DNA of 64,000 nucleotides. Origin: Isoetes taiwanensis (Eukaryota; Streptophyta; Lycopodiopsida; Isoetales; Isoetaceae). Shown piece after piece: positions 22,699-36,560 of this stretch (position 1 is its first letter; the number at the start of each line of letters is the position of its first letter). Below the pieces are notes generated by a model, which did not search any database, had not been told where the DNA came from, and was given only the letters and a program-made list of their open reading frames with translations. Position numbers and translations under genes: made by a program. The stretch covers positions 7,747,727 through 7,811,726 of the forward strand of contig JAJEKV010000049.1 of assembly GCA_021234155.1 (NCBI GenBank), in the 5' to 3' direction.

Positions 22699-23111
22699 TG
22701 TTTGGGGTCTGGGTTCGGGAACTCCTGCAAGACAGCCCTCTGTGAGGACCCGTGGATCTAACAGGAGAATCCGGGGACTATGTCACGCGGGATTTGCAAG
22801 AAAACAAAGGAAAGGGAAAAGAAAACAAAAGAACAATGAGACAACAATGATAAGCTTCCTTGATATCAATGATGATGATACATGAGCTCTCGCAACCGAG
22901 AGAAAACTGAAGTGAGACAAGACTCAAAACTCATCTAAGAAACTCATGTGCTAGCTCTACTCATATATATAGTACAATGGCCTTTGGCCCAATATAGACA
23001 CTCTGACTGATTTTGGTGCCGACTCCTGGAAGGAGGCCTGATTTGCAGGAATGCTGGCGGTGCCTCTTGAAAAGCCTGAAATCACGCTGACGCTGACGCG
23101 GGCGGTGACGG
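22699..23111 (-). repeat. Element W, 5' LTR (first part; the rest is at 54,433-54,611)
   Basis: The LTR begins at 22,699 with TGTTTGGGG and is split by element Z, whose target duplication gacgg is at 23,107-23,111 and 54,428-54,432. A primer-binding-site-like stretch resembling those of other plant Ty3/gypsy elements (tgtcgccgctgccggg on the minus strand) lies just inside it. Confidence 0.9.
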
Positions 23112-25559
23112 TGTTAGCCTAAAACCTGGAATTTTAGTCTAACCTCAAGGGAGCTCAAACAAATTGGTTAGGACCTCCAGATCACTTAGGGTGATCAATC
23201 CTCAACATATGAAGCGAGAAAAATCATTTTGAAATAATGGTTTCTTCAAAATCACTAGAGTCCCTGAAACTGAAAAAACTGTCAGAGCAAAAATTGGTTT
23301 TGCAGACACACCTTGTGAGATTTTCGAGATGTGATTGGTGGTATAGATGACCAACAAGCAGGGGAAACTGATGGTGAAGATTTGACTTGATTTGAATAGG
23401 GGGAGGCTGAGAAAATCTAGGTCAAAGTCGGGTCAAAAAGTTGGCCAGTGCCAAAACAGAGAGCCAAATTTTGCAGATGGAGCTTGATAAGGAATTTTGA
23501 GTTGGAATCTGTGCAGGCAACTTCAGAATAGCCCCTAGATCACGTGCATAGGGTTTAAATAGCAAAAGATGTTTTAGTTTTTCTCTGTAAGTAGCCAAAG
23601 CCTCGAGAAAAGCATAACCACTGTAACAGTCATGGAAGAGAAGTTCTTTTATATGTTTTCTTTGAATGTATAGGTTTCTAATGTTTTTGTGAAGATGGAA
23701 TGCAACTTCCTAAAGAGAATATAACTTGGAATAAATATTTTTGGCTTAGCTTGTTTAGTTTTAGCTTTAAAAGAACAATGCAGAATTACCAAAGATGAAT
23801 GTATAATGATGACAATAATTTTCCAGGCAAAGACTATGCATTATCATAATATAATAATGTAATACAAAAATTTAATAGTGTCAACCAGGCATTACCAAAG
23901 CTTAGAATATAATAGTACTTGAGGGCGAATTCCAGGTCTGTCTGAGCCTCTAGAGAATCTCAGATCTACCAATGAAGCTAAATGAAATGATTATTTGAGT
24001 TGTAACTGAAGTGCCTCAATGTCGAACTAGTCACACCGGGACAGATCATTCAATTTCGAGCAGAACAGAGCAAAATCTGAGTAGAGCAGATCAAGATAAT
24101 AGCAGTGCACCAAGATCACAGAGGTCTATCTCTGAGGGGACGTCCCGATTTGATCTGTAATGCTGGTTTAAGAACTGTTCTTCCCACAAAACTACCTCGG
24201 CCGAGTGATTTAAGGTCAAATTTGAGCAATTTCTCATGGGTCGAGTGCCACAGAGGGTCCCCAAGGTCTCGGAAAAGGTTCAGGAGTTGATCTCGGGAGA
24301 AAATTGGTGGGATTCAATCAAATTATGGCACGAATTGGCCGAATTTAGCAGCTTCCCTATTTTCTAGGGTTCGTCGAAAATTTTCGAATGTGATATATCC
24401 CACAGGCAAAAACGAGTCTGGCAGCTTCTGTATATAAGGAATAGTGTTGACCCCACTATTAAATTTACGTGCCACGCAGAGGGGACACCCACGTGTAACC
24501 GGCCCCCCCACCCGCCACGTGGAAAAATTGGGGGTGACCGGAACTATGCAGAAATAGACAGGGTAGATAGGCTAGAATAGGTTTTTTATTTTTTTTTTGG
24601 CACGCATCCCAAGAATCCAATTTTGAAGGCCTTCCCAAGGGTTTTTTTTTCAAATTTAAAAAGGCCAATTAGCTCTTTTTTGCCAAGCTTTCCATCTAGA
24701 AGGTTTTCAGGTCAAACTGAAACATTTGAATTTTTGTCCATTTTGACCCATGGTCAATGAATATTGCAACATAGGGATGGTGAAAAAGTCATGGGAATAA
24801 GATGGGAAAAGGGTGTAAACAGGCTATACTAGGGTTTAGGAAGATGAAATGAGAATGAAAAAAGAGTTTTCTTGCCTTTGAAGTTTTTCAAGATCATTAG
24901 GGGGCAATTCTCAATTGAAGGTAGGATCAATAAAAAAATGGGTAGTGAAATGATGGGAAAAGGTCTCAAAAGTGGAAAAAATGGTGAAAGAAAGGTTATA
25001 AAAGGTTCATAGGACATAAAAAGGTGGATATGGAATGAAGACAAGATGGGTACCTCTGTAGCACTTGATTTCATCTCAGATTGTCTCTAATGCTCAAATC
25101 ATACCTCATAGTGAAGATACGTTTGCTCAAAGCCTAAGGGTCTTCCAAACTTCTATAAGGGTCTTCCAAACTTCAAGGCTAGAATAAGAGCACGTTTCAT
25201 TTCCAAGATGGCATCCTTATGTGTGTGACTTCAAACTACTAATGAAACTCAAGCAAGCTTCATAAGGTTGAGCTTTGGTAAAACATCTTGTGCTTTCTTG
25301 ATAATCTTGCTATAGCCTTTGCCTGGTCTTCAAATCAAAGGAAAATGTTAAACAAATGGGAATGTGTCTAAAAGGTGTTTTACCTCAAGGAAAAGATTAG
25401 GCTATAAAAGGAGATCCCCAATGCCTTCCAAACTTGGTCAAATGTCTTCCAAACTCTAATGGGATCACAATAGCCTGAAACTTTTCCTTAGAGGAAATAT
25501 AGATGAAACAAAAGTTTTTGATAATAGATGCTAGTCCATGTTGCCAGAAATGGGCAACA
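23112..25559 (-). repeat. Element Z, 3' LTR
   Basis: Direct copy of 51,979-54,427 with near identity. Ends TG...CA. The inner side carries the complement of a purine tract (ctcctcaaaggaaag), as expected beside a 3' LTR of a minus-strand element. Confidence 0.9.
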
Positions 25560-26238
25560 TCTCCTCAAAGGAAAGAATAGGCTGGTCCCCTCAGCCTAAC
25601 AGATGTAAACTTAGACTGAGGATCTTCAAATACTGGTGCAGGTGACAGAATGATGTAGAGTAATGAAGTGAGTGGTATGAGTGTGAGATGAACTCTGCTA
25701 TGGTGGAAATGTGGTGCAGAGCATTGTAGGGAATGAAAATAAAAGGATAGAAGGCTGAAATGGAATGTAAGGCAACTTATAGGCAGATGAAAATGGAGGA
25801 GAAAAGAATGAACCTGCATATGACAGTAAATCAAGGTTAGCATGAGTGCCAAGCAAGATGTGGAAAATTATATATGGATAGCACTCTAGAACTCCAATGG
25901 AGAAGCAAGGTCTTATGAAGAATAGGCCAGTTTAGAAGACAGATGAAATGTTTTAACAGATGGTCCTGTCATGACAACATAGAGCCCATTAATAGGTAAT
26001 AATCAAAGTCTTCATCCCTTGTGGTCACATTCCTGCAGCTAAACAGAAAAAACACAATATTAAACCTCAAAGGAAATATGCTAATCAAAAGAAATATTAA
26101 AACCTCAGCTTGGAAATTATAAACTAACATATTCTAAGCTAGAACAAATGCTTATATAGAAGTGAAGAGGCTCAACCAGGCATGCTGAGGCCAATATCTT
26201 TTAAGGTGTTGAATATTAATGGGATTTGGCAGTTCTAA

Positions 26239-27346
26239 TCATGTACCAAGATCTGCCAACCTATAAGATGAGCAGCCAGCATCTCCTAAAATCTGATAGG
26301 GACCTTCCCAGGGATTTTCAAACTTTGAAAGCTTTCCTTCATCTGCAGCATTCCACTTTAAAACTAATTCCATAGGTGCAAACTTGTCTTGTAGTTTGTG
26401 AGCAGCCTTGAAAGCTGCTGCACTCTTAGCCTTCTTCAGCAAGTTGTAATTCTCTGCAACAAACCTTTCTTCATCTAATTTTAACAGAACTTCATACACA
26501 TTTGCTTCAAGGCTTGAGAAAACTCCAACTCAAGCTTGAGTGCCATCCTTAAAGAAGGTATCTCTAACTCATTTGGGATAATGACCTCTACTCCATAAAC
26601 TAAACTGAAGGGTGAGGCATTAGTAGTCTGCTTTAGAAGTAATTCTATGAGCCCAAAGAGCATCATATAATTTCAAGTGCCAATCCCTTTGGTTTTGGCA
26701 AAACCATTTTTCGCAAAATACCCTTAAGCACTTTGTTAGTAGACTTCGACTTGGCCATTTCCTTGAGGATAATAGGCTGAGCTTTTCACACGCTTGATCT
26801 TGAGGCTTGAAACAAGGAAATTAATAACTTCATTAATAAAAGTAGAGCCTCTATCAGTTAAAATTTTAAAAGGAATGCCAAACCTAGAGCAAATATTCTC
26901 ATGCAAAAATCTAGTAGTAGTATGGGCATTTGCTTTCCTTAAAGCTGCTGCTTCTGACCACTTAGTGAACAGATCTGTAGCCACAACAATGTATTCATGC
27001 TGGGATGAGGATGGGGGATTGATAGGGCCAACATAGTCCAATCCCCAGACTTGAAATGGACCAGGGGAGACAATTCCTGTAAGAGGAGCAGGATGCAAGA
27101 TTCTTTTGCCAAAGATCTGGCATTGATGACAAGTCTTTATAATATCATAACAATCTTTAAATAAATGAGGCCAGAAATAACCAGACCTCAATATTTTCTT
27201 GGCAGTTGTGTCTGCTGCAAAATGACCACCACAAACACCTTTGTGATTTTCAGCAAGTACCAGGGCAGCTTCATCTTCATCAACACATCTTAAGAGTACA
27301 CCATCCCTATTTACCTTGCACAAGATGTCACCAACCAAGGAGTAAG
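26239..27346 (-). CDS. Element Z integrase region, broken
   Basis: Fossil integrase on the minus strand. It has an N-terminal zinc-binding remnant (HKGVCGGHF...CHQCQIFGK), the core motifs GLDYVGPI and LTDRGSTFINE with YYPQGNGQVE, and C-terminal strands such as FENPWEGPYQIL. It stops at the insertion of Y at 27,346. Confidence 0.8.
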
Positions 27347-29820
27347 TGTTGCCCCTTTTTGGGCAACATGGACCATCATGATACCTAGAGTTTCAAGATT
27401 GGAAGATACTTGTCAGAGTTTGGAAGACTTGTGGTTTCTTTTGAGGTTTCATCTTAAGTTACTTTCCTACTACTCATATGGTAAGAGTTAGTGTTATTTT
27501 GATCCTGCTAGAGTTTGGAAGAAATTGGCTCAAGTTTGGAAGACCCTTGGGATCTTGGTTGTATAGCCTAATTCTTTCCTTTGAGGAAATTTTCTAGTTA
27601 CATTCTTATTTCTTGAAGACCAGGCAAAGGATATAGCAAGCTATACAAGGAGTTATAAGCATGTTGCTCATATTCACTCATATGGAGCTAAATGGAGTTG
27701 CACCAATGGTTTGGAAGTCACACCTATGAAGATGTCACTTTAAAGGTGAATTTTGCTCTTGTTTAGGCCTTGAAGATTGGAAGACCTTTTTAGAAGTTTG
27801 GAAGACCCTAGGGCCTTGAGCAAAGTTATGAGGTATGATTTGAGCTTTGGAGATAAGATTATGTGCTACTGGGGGTTTCCATCCTTTATCCATTTCATCC
27901 ATTCCATATCCACTTTCTTTTCATCTTTTTATACCCCATTTCCACCTTGTCATGCCTTCTTTCATTACTTCACTACCTATATTTTTATTGGCCTCACCTC
28001 CACTTGTGAATTGCTCTCAAGAGATCATGAAAAACTTCAAGAGCAAGGAGGCTTGAATTTTACTTTCATCTTATTTCCCTAAATCCTGCCATAGCCTTTT
28101 TTTTTTTTCCTATCTTTTCACCCTCTTCCTATGATTTTTTCACCATTCAGAGGTTGAAAACTCATTGACCATGGTCAAAATGGGCAAAATTTCAAGTATC
28201 TCAATTTGACTTGAAAACACTCTAGATTTGGAGCTTGGCAAAAAATAGCTATGTTGGCCTTTCCAAAATTCAAAAAAAGACCTTGGAAAATTCCTCAAAT
28301 ATTATTTCTTGGGATGCGTGCAAAAAAAAAAAAAAAAAAAAAAAAAAACCTAAAAAAGCCTATTCTAGCCTATCTACCCTATTTTTCTATTTTCCACCTC
28401 AGCCTAAATTCCACCTCAGCCCCCATTGGTCCACGTGGTGGTGAGGGCGGGGCCTCGAACACGAAGTAGGCACAACCCTTCGTGGTGGCACAAATTCAAC
28501 ATCGATTTTCGGATTATTCAATTTATATCCTTATCTTCGAGAATCATTCAGGGCTGTGGGATATATCGAGCTTTGAAAAAAAAAAACCCTAAACTTCGAG
28601 CACGCTAAATCGGCAAATTCGCCCAAATCGATTGAATCCCGCCCTTTTGCTCCCGAAATCATCTCCGAACCTTCTCCCGAGACCTCTGGAACCCCCGTGG
28701 CACTTGATTCAAGGGAATTTGCTCAAATTAAGCCTAAAATCACTCAACCGAAAGCTGGTTTTGGGAGGGATTTTTATCCAAGAATGGACATCATTTTCTT
28801 CACCCCCTCGGAGATATACCTCGTGATCCGGCTTTCTATATCTTTGATATTTTATTGATCTGTTCTACTCCAAATTCAGCTAATCCTCGTTCGAGATTGA
28901 AGATTATTTGTATTTTGATCGAAGACCGACTGTGTTGTGACCTACCTGACACCAAAACTTCTACTGCAATTCAAAATTCCTTATTACTTTCTCTTCCAGA
29001 CAATTTCTAGATTATCAGAAGCTTACTATGCTTTGGGAGTTACTCTCAAGCATTATTTTGGATATTTTCTCCTGAGATTTCTGAACTCCTGTGATATTTT
29101 ATGATCTTAATGCATATTCTTTGCCTGGAAAAATAGTGTTGCCATCTTCTCAAGTTATAAATCTGTTAATGCCTGTCTAGACCAATAGAAATCAGATATT
29201 TTAAGATGAATCCCAGCTAAATAGTTGTGTCCCAGCCTTAAATAGGATTGAGTATTGTTTATATGCAAAGAAAACAAAGAAAAAATAGTTTTTTTCATAT
29301 CTGTCACAAACCGTGATGTAATTCAAGACTTTGGTCAATCTCCTCAAAATATCATAGTGTTTGCTTGTCAGGAAAACCCTATGCACGTGATTTAGAGTTC
29401 ATTCTGAGGTCATTTGCACAAATTCCAACTCAAAATTCATCACCAAACTCCATTTGCAAATTTTGGCTCTCTGTTTTGGCTTTGACCAATTTTTGACTGA
29501 ACCTTGACATTGATTTTCTTGGTCTTCCCCTATCCAAATCGAGACAGACTTTCACCAGTAGTTCCCTCTACTTGTCTATAACTCATACCAAAAACCAAAA
29601 CTCAAAAATCTTAAAGGGTGTGACTGCAAGATTGATTTTTGTTCTGACAAGTTTTTTCTGCTTCAGGGACTGTAGTGATTTTGACAAAACCAGCATTTGA
29701 AATTGAGTTCTTTTGCTTTATATGATTAAGGATTGATCACCCTAAGTGATCTGGAGGTCCTGACCAGTTTGTTTACACTTCCTTTGAGGTTAGGCTAAAA
29801 TTCCAGGTTTTAGGCTAACA
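27347..29820 (+). repeat. Element Y, 5' LTR
   Basis: 2,474 bp, TG...CA ends. Followed within a few bases by tggaggtcctaccgagat, which occupies the primer-binding-site position. The tRNA is not assigned. Confidence 0.9.
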
Positions 29821-29822
29821 TT

Positions 29823-31170
29823 TTGGAGGTCCTACCGAGATCTTTTACGGAAATTGAACTCAAATGGGGCCAAAGAAGCATCTTTGAGCCCTTTGAACCA
29901 CCTGAGGAGACAAATCAACCAGAATTAGTAGGAGTAAGCATGAGAGTGGTTACCAGATCTATAACCAATGCCACAAACACTCCCAATGTGCCTATTCCTC
30001 CACAAGCTCCTCTCTATCAGTCTACCAATGTTACAAATATTTCTACCTTGCCCTCGTCTTCACAAGTTCAAAATCTTTTTGAGCCAACTCCTCCACCAGC
30101 CCCTTATCATTTTGAGCTAATCTGCACTGTTTCTCCTCCTTATTATGATTCTTCCATGAATGCCAACCATTTTTTGAAGAATTTTGAAGAATACTATGAG
30201 GAGCATGGGAGAAAAAAAAGGCTCAGATTTTCTCGAGTTCACCAAGTGCATGAAGGGTGATGAGGCCGTGTCTTGGTTGGATTTTGAGCTCTCCATTGGT
30301 ACTAAGGGGATGAATTGGAACAAAAGTTTCTATCAAGGTTTGGTAAGACTACTTAGCCTCGGGATCTTGTTTTTGAACTCAATTCTTTCTCTATTAGACC
30401 TGGTGAAAGTGTGAAGCAAAGATGTGGAAAGATTTAACTCTTATTTGCTAGTTTGTAACAGAACCAAGTCTCTCACCCAACTTTGCATTTGGTTGCTTCT
30501 TTTATCAAAGGTTTGATGCCCGGACCGTGGATTTATAGGAAATTGCTAAAACTTCGGAGATTTGGTGAACTAGATTCTATTCATAAAGCATTTGTAAAGG
30601 CTGTGGATTTAGTAGAATTGCTAAGCTATTTGCCCGATGAAGAAATCCGAGACCCATTCTATCCTTCTCATCATGATTCGAGCATGAGCTACACTATACT
30701 AATCTTTGTTCCCAGATATGCAGTTCAGAAAGAAAAGAAAAAGCCAAAAGATGAGGAATTAAACCCTCAGGTTTCAGAGATGAAATCTGAGATAAGTAAA
30801 GTATCTGAAGCTCTTTTAGAGGTGACTAAACAACTCATGGAGTTGAAAAATGGAAATGGTACTTCTTTCTTCTAGCTCGCCTCACTGATTGTACAAACCG
30901 TGGTAAGCCTTTTCATAGGGCTGAGAATTGTTATGCTAGGCCTTGTCCTAAATGCAACAGAAAGGCCATTTTGGTAGAGAATGTCCTGTCTGTTCCTTTT
31001 GTAAAGAGGTAGGTCATGATGACAGGTTCTGCAGTGTCAAGAATTACTTTGCAAGACAAGAAAAGGATAAACAGGTGTCAAATGTTAGTTTTATTGAGAC
31101 TTGTGCAGGGGGACAAGAGGAGCAAGATGTTATGGTTGTGCGCACACGTGCGTGCCTTATTCAGTAACCC
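29823..31170 (+). CDS. Element Y gag region, broken
   Basis: Fossil gag. It has an N-terminal Pro-rich part, a capsid-like stretch (NHFLKNFEEYYEEHG, SIHKAFVKAVDLVELLSYLP) and a Cys/His zinc-knuckle region ending near CSFCKEVGHDDRFC. The same arrangement is present in element Z at 50,878-51,960. Confidence 0.75.
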
Positions 31171-31449
31171 CCGCAGGTTCTATTCCACCAACTACACCCC
31201 ATAAGGTAACATTTCAACCAGATCCCCCAGTATAGCCCCTCCTCCTGTCCAAAGGTATAAATGAAGGATTCCGAACTTGATGAATTTGAATTGCTCATGA
31301 AAAACTCCAAAGTTATGTAGACTTATTAACTCTCACGAGAATTGCACCATCTTATAGGGAAAAGCTTATCAAGAGCACTCAAAATGTTGAAGAAACTGTT
31401 GCAGAGACTTGTCACAATATTTCTGAAGCCCTACCTGAGCAAACTGAAG

Positions 31450-34400
31450 ATCCAGGTGCTTTTACTTGTAATGCCACCATAGGTACTTTCCATCTGGATA
31501 AGGTTTTGCTAGATGGAGGTTCCTCTCTAAATGTCATGCCTTACCATGTCATGAAAGCATTGGATCTCAAGGTAGAAGACAATACTTCTATTGTTCTAAA
31601 ATCTTTTTCCAATGCTAAGGTAGTGCCAAAGGGAATTGTGAGGAATGTGTCCATTATCACAGAGGTATTATTGTGCTAGCTACATTTGTGGTTGTTGATT
31701 TTGAGAATGTTCATCATTCTAACATTTATGATTTATTATTGGGAAGAAGATGGATGAAAACAAGAGATGCTAGGCCGATATGGTCGAAGGCATCTCAGAC
31801 TATTTCAAATGGAGCAACCTCCATTAAATTGGTAAACAAGACTGATCCCTCTGCTAATATTAGGTTCATAGATGTGGATATTTTGCAGGAAGAGGAGCCA
31901 GGAATTTATAGTTTAGGTCTGGATGTTGGTATAAAAGAAGAAGTGGTCAACTTTGCTCATCTTTGAATCTTCTCGACTGAAGGAAATAGGGCCTACCTTT
32001 GGTTTGATGGAGGTATGTCCAAAAATTAGGAATTGCTTCTTCTGGCTGCTATTCTAAAGGATACAAATTTAAAACTAATGACCAAAATAGGGAGAATTCA
32101 TCCTAATATTTCCTCTAATGCAGCAGAGAATATAGAGCCCTCATTGCAGGCCTACAGAAGCAAAAATTCATGAATATTTCCTATATTATTATTTATGGAG
32201 ACTCACAGCTGGTTTGCAGACAGATTTTGGGAGAATACCAAACAAAGCATCATGAGATGGAGGATTTGAACACTCAAGCTCGAGATTTGTTAACTTTTTT
32301 TGATCATTGGGAGATTCATCATATTCCAAGATCTAAAAACTTTGAGGCTGATTTATTGTGCAGGGAAACATTATTGGAGCACTTATCTGAAGGAGCTATC
32401 CAAGAAGACTTCTTAGATGAAGACGAGCTTTCTCAACTTCATCCTATCTTAACTATAAACTTAGCCCAAGAAGAATCATACAAGGAGCTTAAAGTGAATA
32501 AAGAAGGTGTGCCTAGGACTTTGCAAATGGGAGACCTATATGAAGAGGATGACAGAGGTAAAATGGTTGAGTTGTTTGAGGATTGGGTGGATGTTTTTGC
32601 TTGGGAATATTCAGAACTAAAGGGGATTGATAAAAATATTTGTGAGTTTGAAATAAAAGTTCGAGAAGATGCTAAACCTGTTATGCAGAAATTGAGGAGA
32701 ATTAATTCTTCACTCTTGGATCTTATCAAACAAGAGTTGTCTAAAATGCAGGAGTCAGGTCTGATAATGCCTATTGTGAATCCTTCCTGGGTTTCATGCA
32801 TTGTCCCAGTTTTAAAAAAAAATGGTTCTTTGAGGATTTGTGTAGATTATAGAGATCTTAATAAGGCTACCATTAAAGATTGTTATCCCTTGCCTTTTTT
32901 AGAAGAAATCCTTTATGCAGTAGCTGGTAAATCCATGTACTCATTTTTGGATGGTTTCTCTGGGTTCAATCAGATAAGCATTAAACAAGAAGATCAGCCC
33001 AAGACATCTTTTATCACCCCATGGGGAACTTTTGCAATGAAAAGGATGCCTTTTGGTTTAATGAATGCCCCTGCTACATTTCAAAGGGCCATGGACACTG
33101 TCTTTGCAAGCATGACTCCGTAAGCAGTTTAGAGTCTTCCGGATGATTTATGCCTAGGTAATCTGAAGGAAATGACCATGTTTGAGCTAACAAGAATATT
33201 TATATTGTGCGCATAAGCTGGAGTTAATCTAAATCCAAAGAAGTGCATCTTTTATCATCTAGAGGCCAACCTGTTAGGCCATGAAGTTTCTGCTGTGGTC
33301 TTCAAGTAGCCGAGGAAAAAATCATTGCCTTAAAGAAGCTTCAGACCCCCAAGACACTTAGAGATGTTAAAGAATTTATGGGGATGACTTCTTTTTTTGA
33401 GAATTTATGTGCCTAATTTCTCTCACCATGTTAGTCCTATTTCCAAATTAACGAGTGGGCCATGTTAGTAAAAAAGAAAGTAAATACAAAGCTATTGTTT
33501 GGGTGATGAATGTGAGAAGGCTTTTGTGCATTATAGAAGCTATTTGCCATGCCACTTTCGATTGAAAACCCCGGATCTCTCAACGCCATTCACAATTTAC
33601 ATTATTTGTTACTAAAAGAGCTGTTGGGATTGCTATTTTGCAGGAAAAGCACCCCATTGCTTTTGCAAGTAAACAATGGTCTCCAACCGAGGAGAGGTAT
33701 CCTAAGATAGAGAGGAGTGCTGCTTGCTCTCTTTTTTTTTAATAGAAAGGCAAGGACATCTTCTACAAAAATCCCAAGCTACCGTTTATATGCAGTGAGA
33801 ATCCCATGCCTTTTTGTATGGTAAGAAATTGGAAAAACCCAAGCTTCATAGGTGGGCTTGTAGGCTCCAGTCTTATGATCTAAAGGTTAAGGTCATCCAT
33901 GTGGTGAATAATCCGAGTTTGTATTTACCCACGCCTATTTTGAGCATGAAGAAGTTGTGCGGGGAAGAAGGAGAGATGGCTAATCTTGTGGCAAATGAAC
34001 AAGATCTTTCGGATAAACAAAGCTCAAGGTTGGCAGCAATCTATTAGAAAATTCCTCAAATATCAAGAGATACCTCCTGAATTTTCTAAAAGTCAAGCTT
34101 ACAAGTTTAGGCTGAAATGTTTAACTTACACTTTGATTGGAGATATTTTGTGCAAGGTAAACAGGGGATGGTGTTCTTTTTAAGGTGTGTTGATGAAGAG
34201 GAGGCTGCCTTAGTGCTTGCCGAGAATCATAAAGGTGTTTGTGGTGGTCATTTTGCAGCAGATACAACCAAAAAAAAATATTAAGGTCCGGTTATTTCGG
34301 CCTCATTTATTTAGAGATTGCTATGATGTCATTAAAACTTGCCATCAATGCCGATCTTTGGTAAGAAAATTTTGCATCCCCTCTTCTTTGGGATTGTGTC

Positions 34401-35309
34401 CCCGTGCCCATTTCAAGTTTGGGGGCTAGATTATGTTGGCCCTATAAATCCCCATCTTTCGCTTTCAAAGATGAATACATTGTTGTGGCTACGATTTATT
34501 TACCAAATGGTCGGCAGCACCCTTGAGAAAAGCAAATGCATATACTCATCGCTAGGTTTTTGCATGAAAATATTTGTTCTAGGTTTGGAATCCCTTTCAA
34601 AATTTTGACCGATAGAGGCTCTACTTTTATTAATGAGGTTATTCAAATTCTTGTCTCAAGTCTCAAAATCGACATGTGAAAAGCTCACCCTATTATCCTC
34701 AAGGAAATGGTCAAGCCGAGTCTACTAACAAAGTGCTTAAGGGAATTTTGCAGAAAACGGTTTGCCAAAACCAAAAAGATTGGCATTTGAAATTATATGA
34801 TGCCCTTTGGGCTCATAGAATCACTGCTAAAGCTGCCACTAATGCTTCTCCCTTCAGTTTGGTTTATGGTGTTGAAGCAGCTTATTCTGTTGAGTTGGAG
34901 ATTCCCTCTTTGAGAATGGCACTCAAGTTGGATCCGGAGTTTCATCAAGCATTACAACACGTGTATGAAGTTTTGCTAAAATTGGATGAGGATAGATTTG
35001 ATGCGAAAACTTCAATCTACTTAAGAAGGCTAGGAGTGCAAGTGACTTTTAAAGCAGACTCACAAGCTCCAGGATAGATTGGCTCCATTGGAACTCGTGC
35101 TCAAATGGGATGTTGCAAATGAAGGTAAGCTATCTAAATTTGAAAATCCTTGGGAAGGCCCTTACCAGATTGTAAAAGAAGCTGGCTGTTCATCCTATTG
35201 GCTTAAGGATCTCAAAACAGGTTTGGAATTACCAAATCCTACAAATATCCAGCATTTGAAAAGATATTGGCCTCAACATGCATGTTTAGGCCTTTTTGCT
35301 CCTATATGA
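31450..35309 (+). CDS. Element Y pol region with an RNase H before the reverse transcriptase, broken
   Basis: Fossil pol. The protease motif LLDGGSSLNVMPY lies near 31,510. A first RNase H (WFDGG, IIIYGDSQLVCRQIL, HIPRSKNFEADLL) lies before the reverse transcriptase, which has ICVDYRDLNKATIKD and LDGFSGFNQISIK. A second, retrotransposon-type RNase H and an integrase follow (YYPQGNGQAESTNK, FENPWEGPYQIV). An additional RNase H is known in the Tat branch of plant Ty3/gypsy elements. Here it precedes the reverse transcriptase, and element Z shows the same order. Confidence 0.75.
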
Positions 35310-35539
35310 ATACTTATTTTAACTTAGAGTAGGTTAATTGTTGTTGAAAATTGAAGATTTAAAACTCTTTTGATTGGTTCTGTTCATTTCCCTTTAGGCT
35401 TAAGCTGTAGATTCTTGTTGATTGGATTTGCTAAGTTGTTTTGGTTAGTTGTATTCAAGGTTCTTAATAACTGTACCATCAAGACCATTTTTCCTTTGAG
35501 GTGAGCTAATTGTGTGTTCTGTTTGAAGCAGAAATATTT

Positions 35540-36560
35540 TTTTCAACACCACACAATTTCAAAAAGAGCAACAGAATTTCTATTCGGCAAAAAAAAAAAA
35601 AAAAAAAATTTTGGATGATCGATCCTCTCATAGGAAGCCAATGCTATCGGTATTCCCCGAAGGGATAGTAGGAATCTTGTGCGAAGGAGAGCCATCCGGC
35701 GGCATCCAAGAGACCATTATATCGGTAAAAAAAATGTTCATGGTACCAAAACATAATCGATCTTCACTCCGGAGATTCTCTTTTCAGAGTTTGAAATGCA
35801 TCTCTTTTATCATGAGAAGCATCAAGGAACCATAGCTATCCGCTAGCATCCCGTGGGAGTAGTATAACCGCCTATACTGTCAATTTGAGCATCTGTCTGG
35901 GCTCATGATGATGCTTACACAAAAAGTGAAGTGCATATGTAGCATCCGAATGCATTCCCTTGTAAAATTTCGCCCCTGAGCCTTTGTGTTTCGATACGTG
36001 GTAATCTTTGCTAGTTTCTCTTGATAAGTCTTTTGCCCAAGGAAACACTCCATGGCAAGGTGATCATGGTTCATGTCTTTTTGTAGAGTTCCTTTTGAGT
36101 CGAGGGTAGTTTTGGTCAACATTTGTGCCTTCCCATATACACTCCTCTAAATGCATGTGCACCGAGTAAATTTCCACGAGGAAGAGGTTCTTCATTAATT
36201 AAAACATTGTCCCATTCTCAGATCTCAGATGCAATTCTTGCAATGTGTCCGATTACACCATAAGGAATAGGTACTCCTCAGAGCTGGATCAAGCTCGGGA
36301 AGCACTCCTAAATTGCTCTCGGATCAGCTGTTACATTGTCCCGGATAGGTGTATGGTAAGAAAAAGGAGCCATGATCGGCAAGGGAGGTCGAGTTTTTTC
36401 CGAAAGCACGAGCAGAGGAGGAGCAAATTAGGGTTCGAGCTCGATGGTTTGAAATTTTTGGTTTGAAGGTTTGAATTTTTAGTTTGAAATACATTCAATG
36501 GTTGTATGAGCCAAATTTCTTGAATAGTAGAAGTTTAGTTAAATAGGGTAGAGATTTGCT
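35540..36560. other. About 1 kb found in element Y but not in element Z
   Basis: Downstream of integrase, Y and Z run parallel up to about 35,530 (complement near 26,070 in Z) and again from about 36,560 (gttgtcat..caggaccat). The intervening sequence has no counterpart in Z. It begins near an A run (35,590-35,608) and contains no recognised gene. It may be captured sequence or a separate insertion. Confidence 0.4.
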
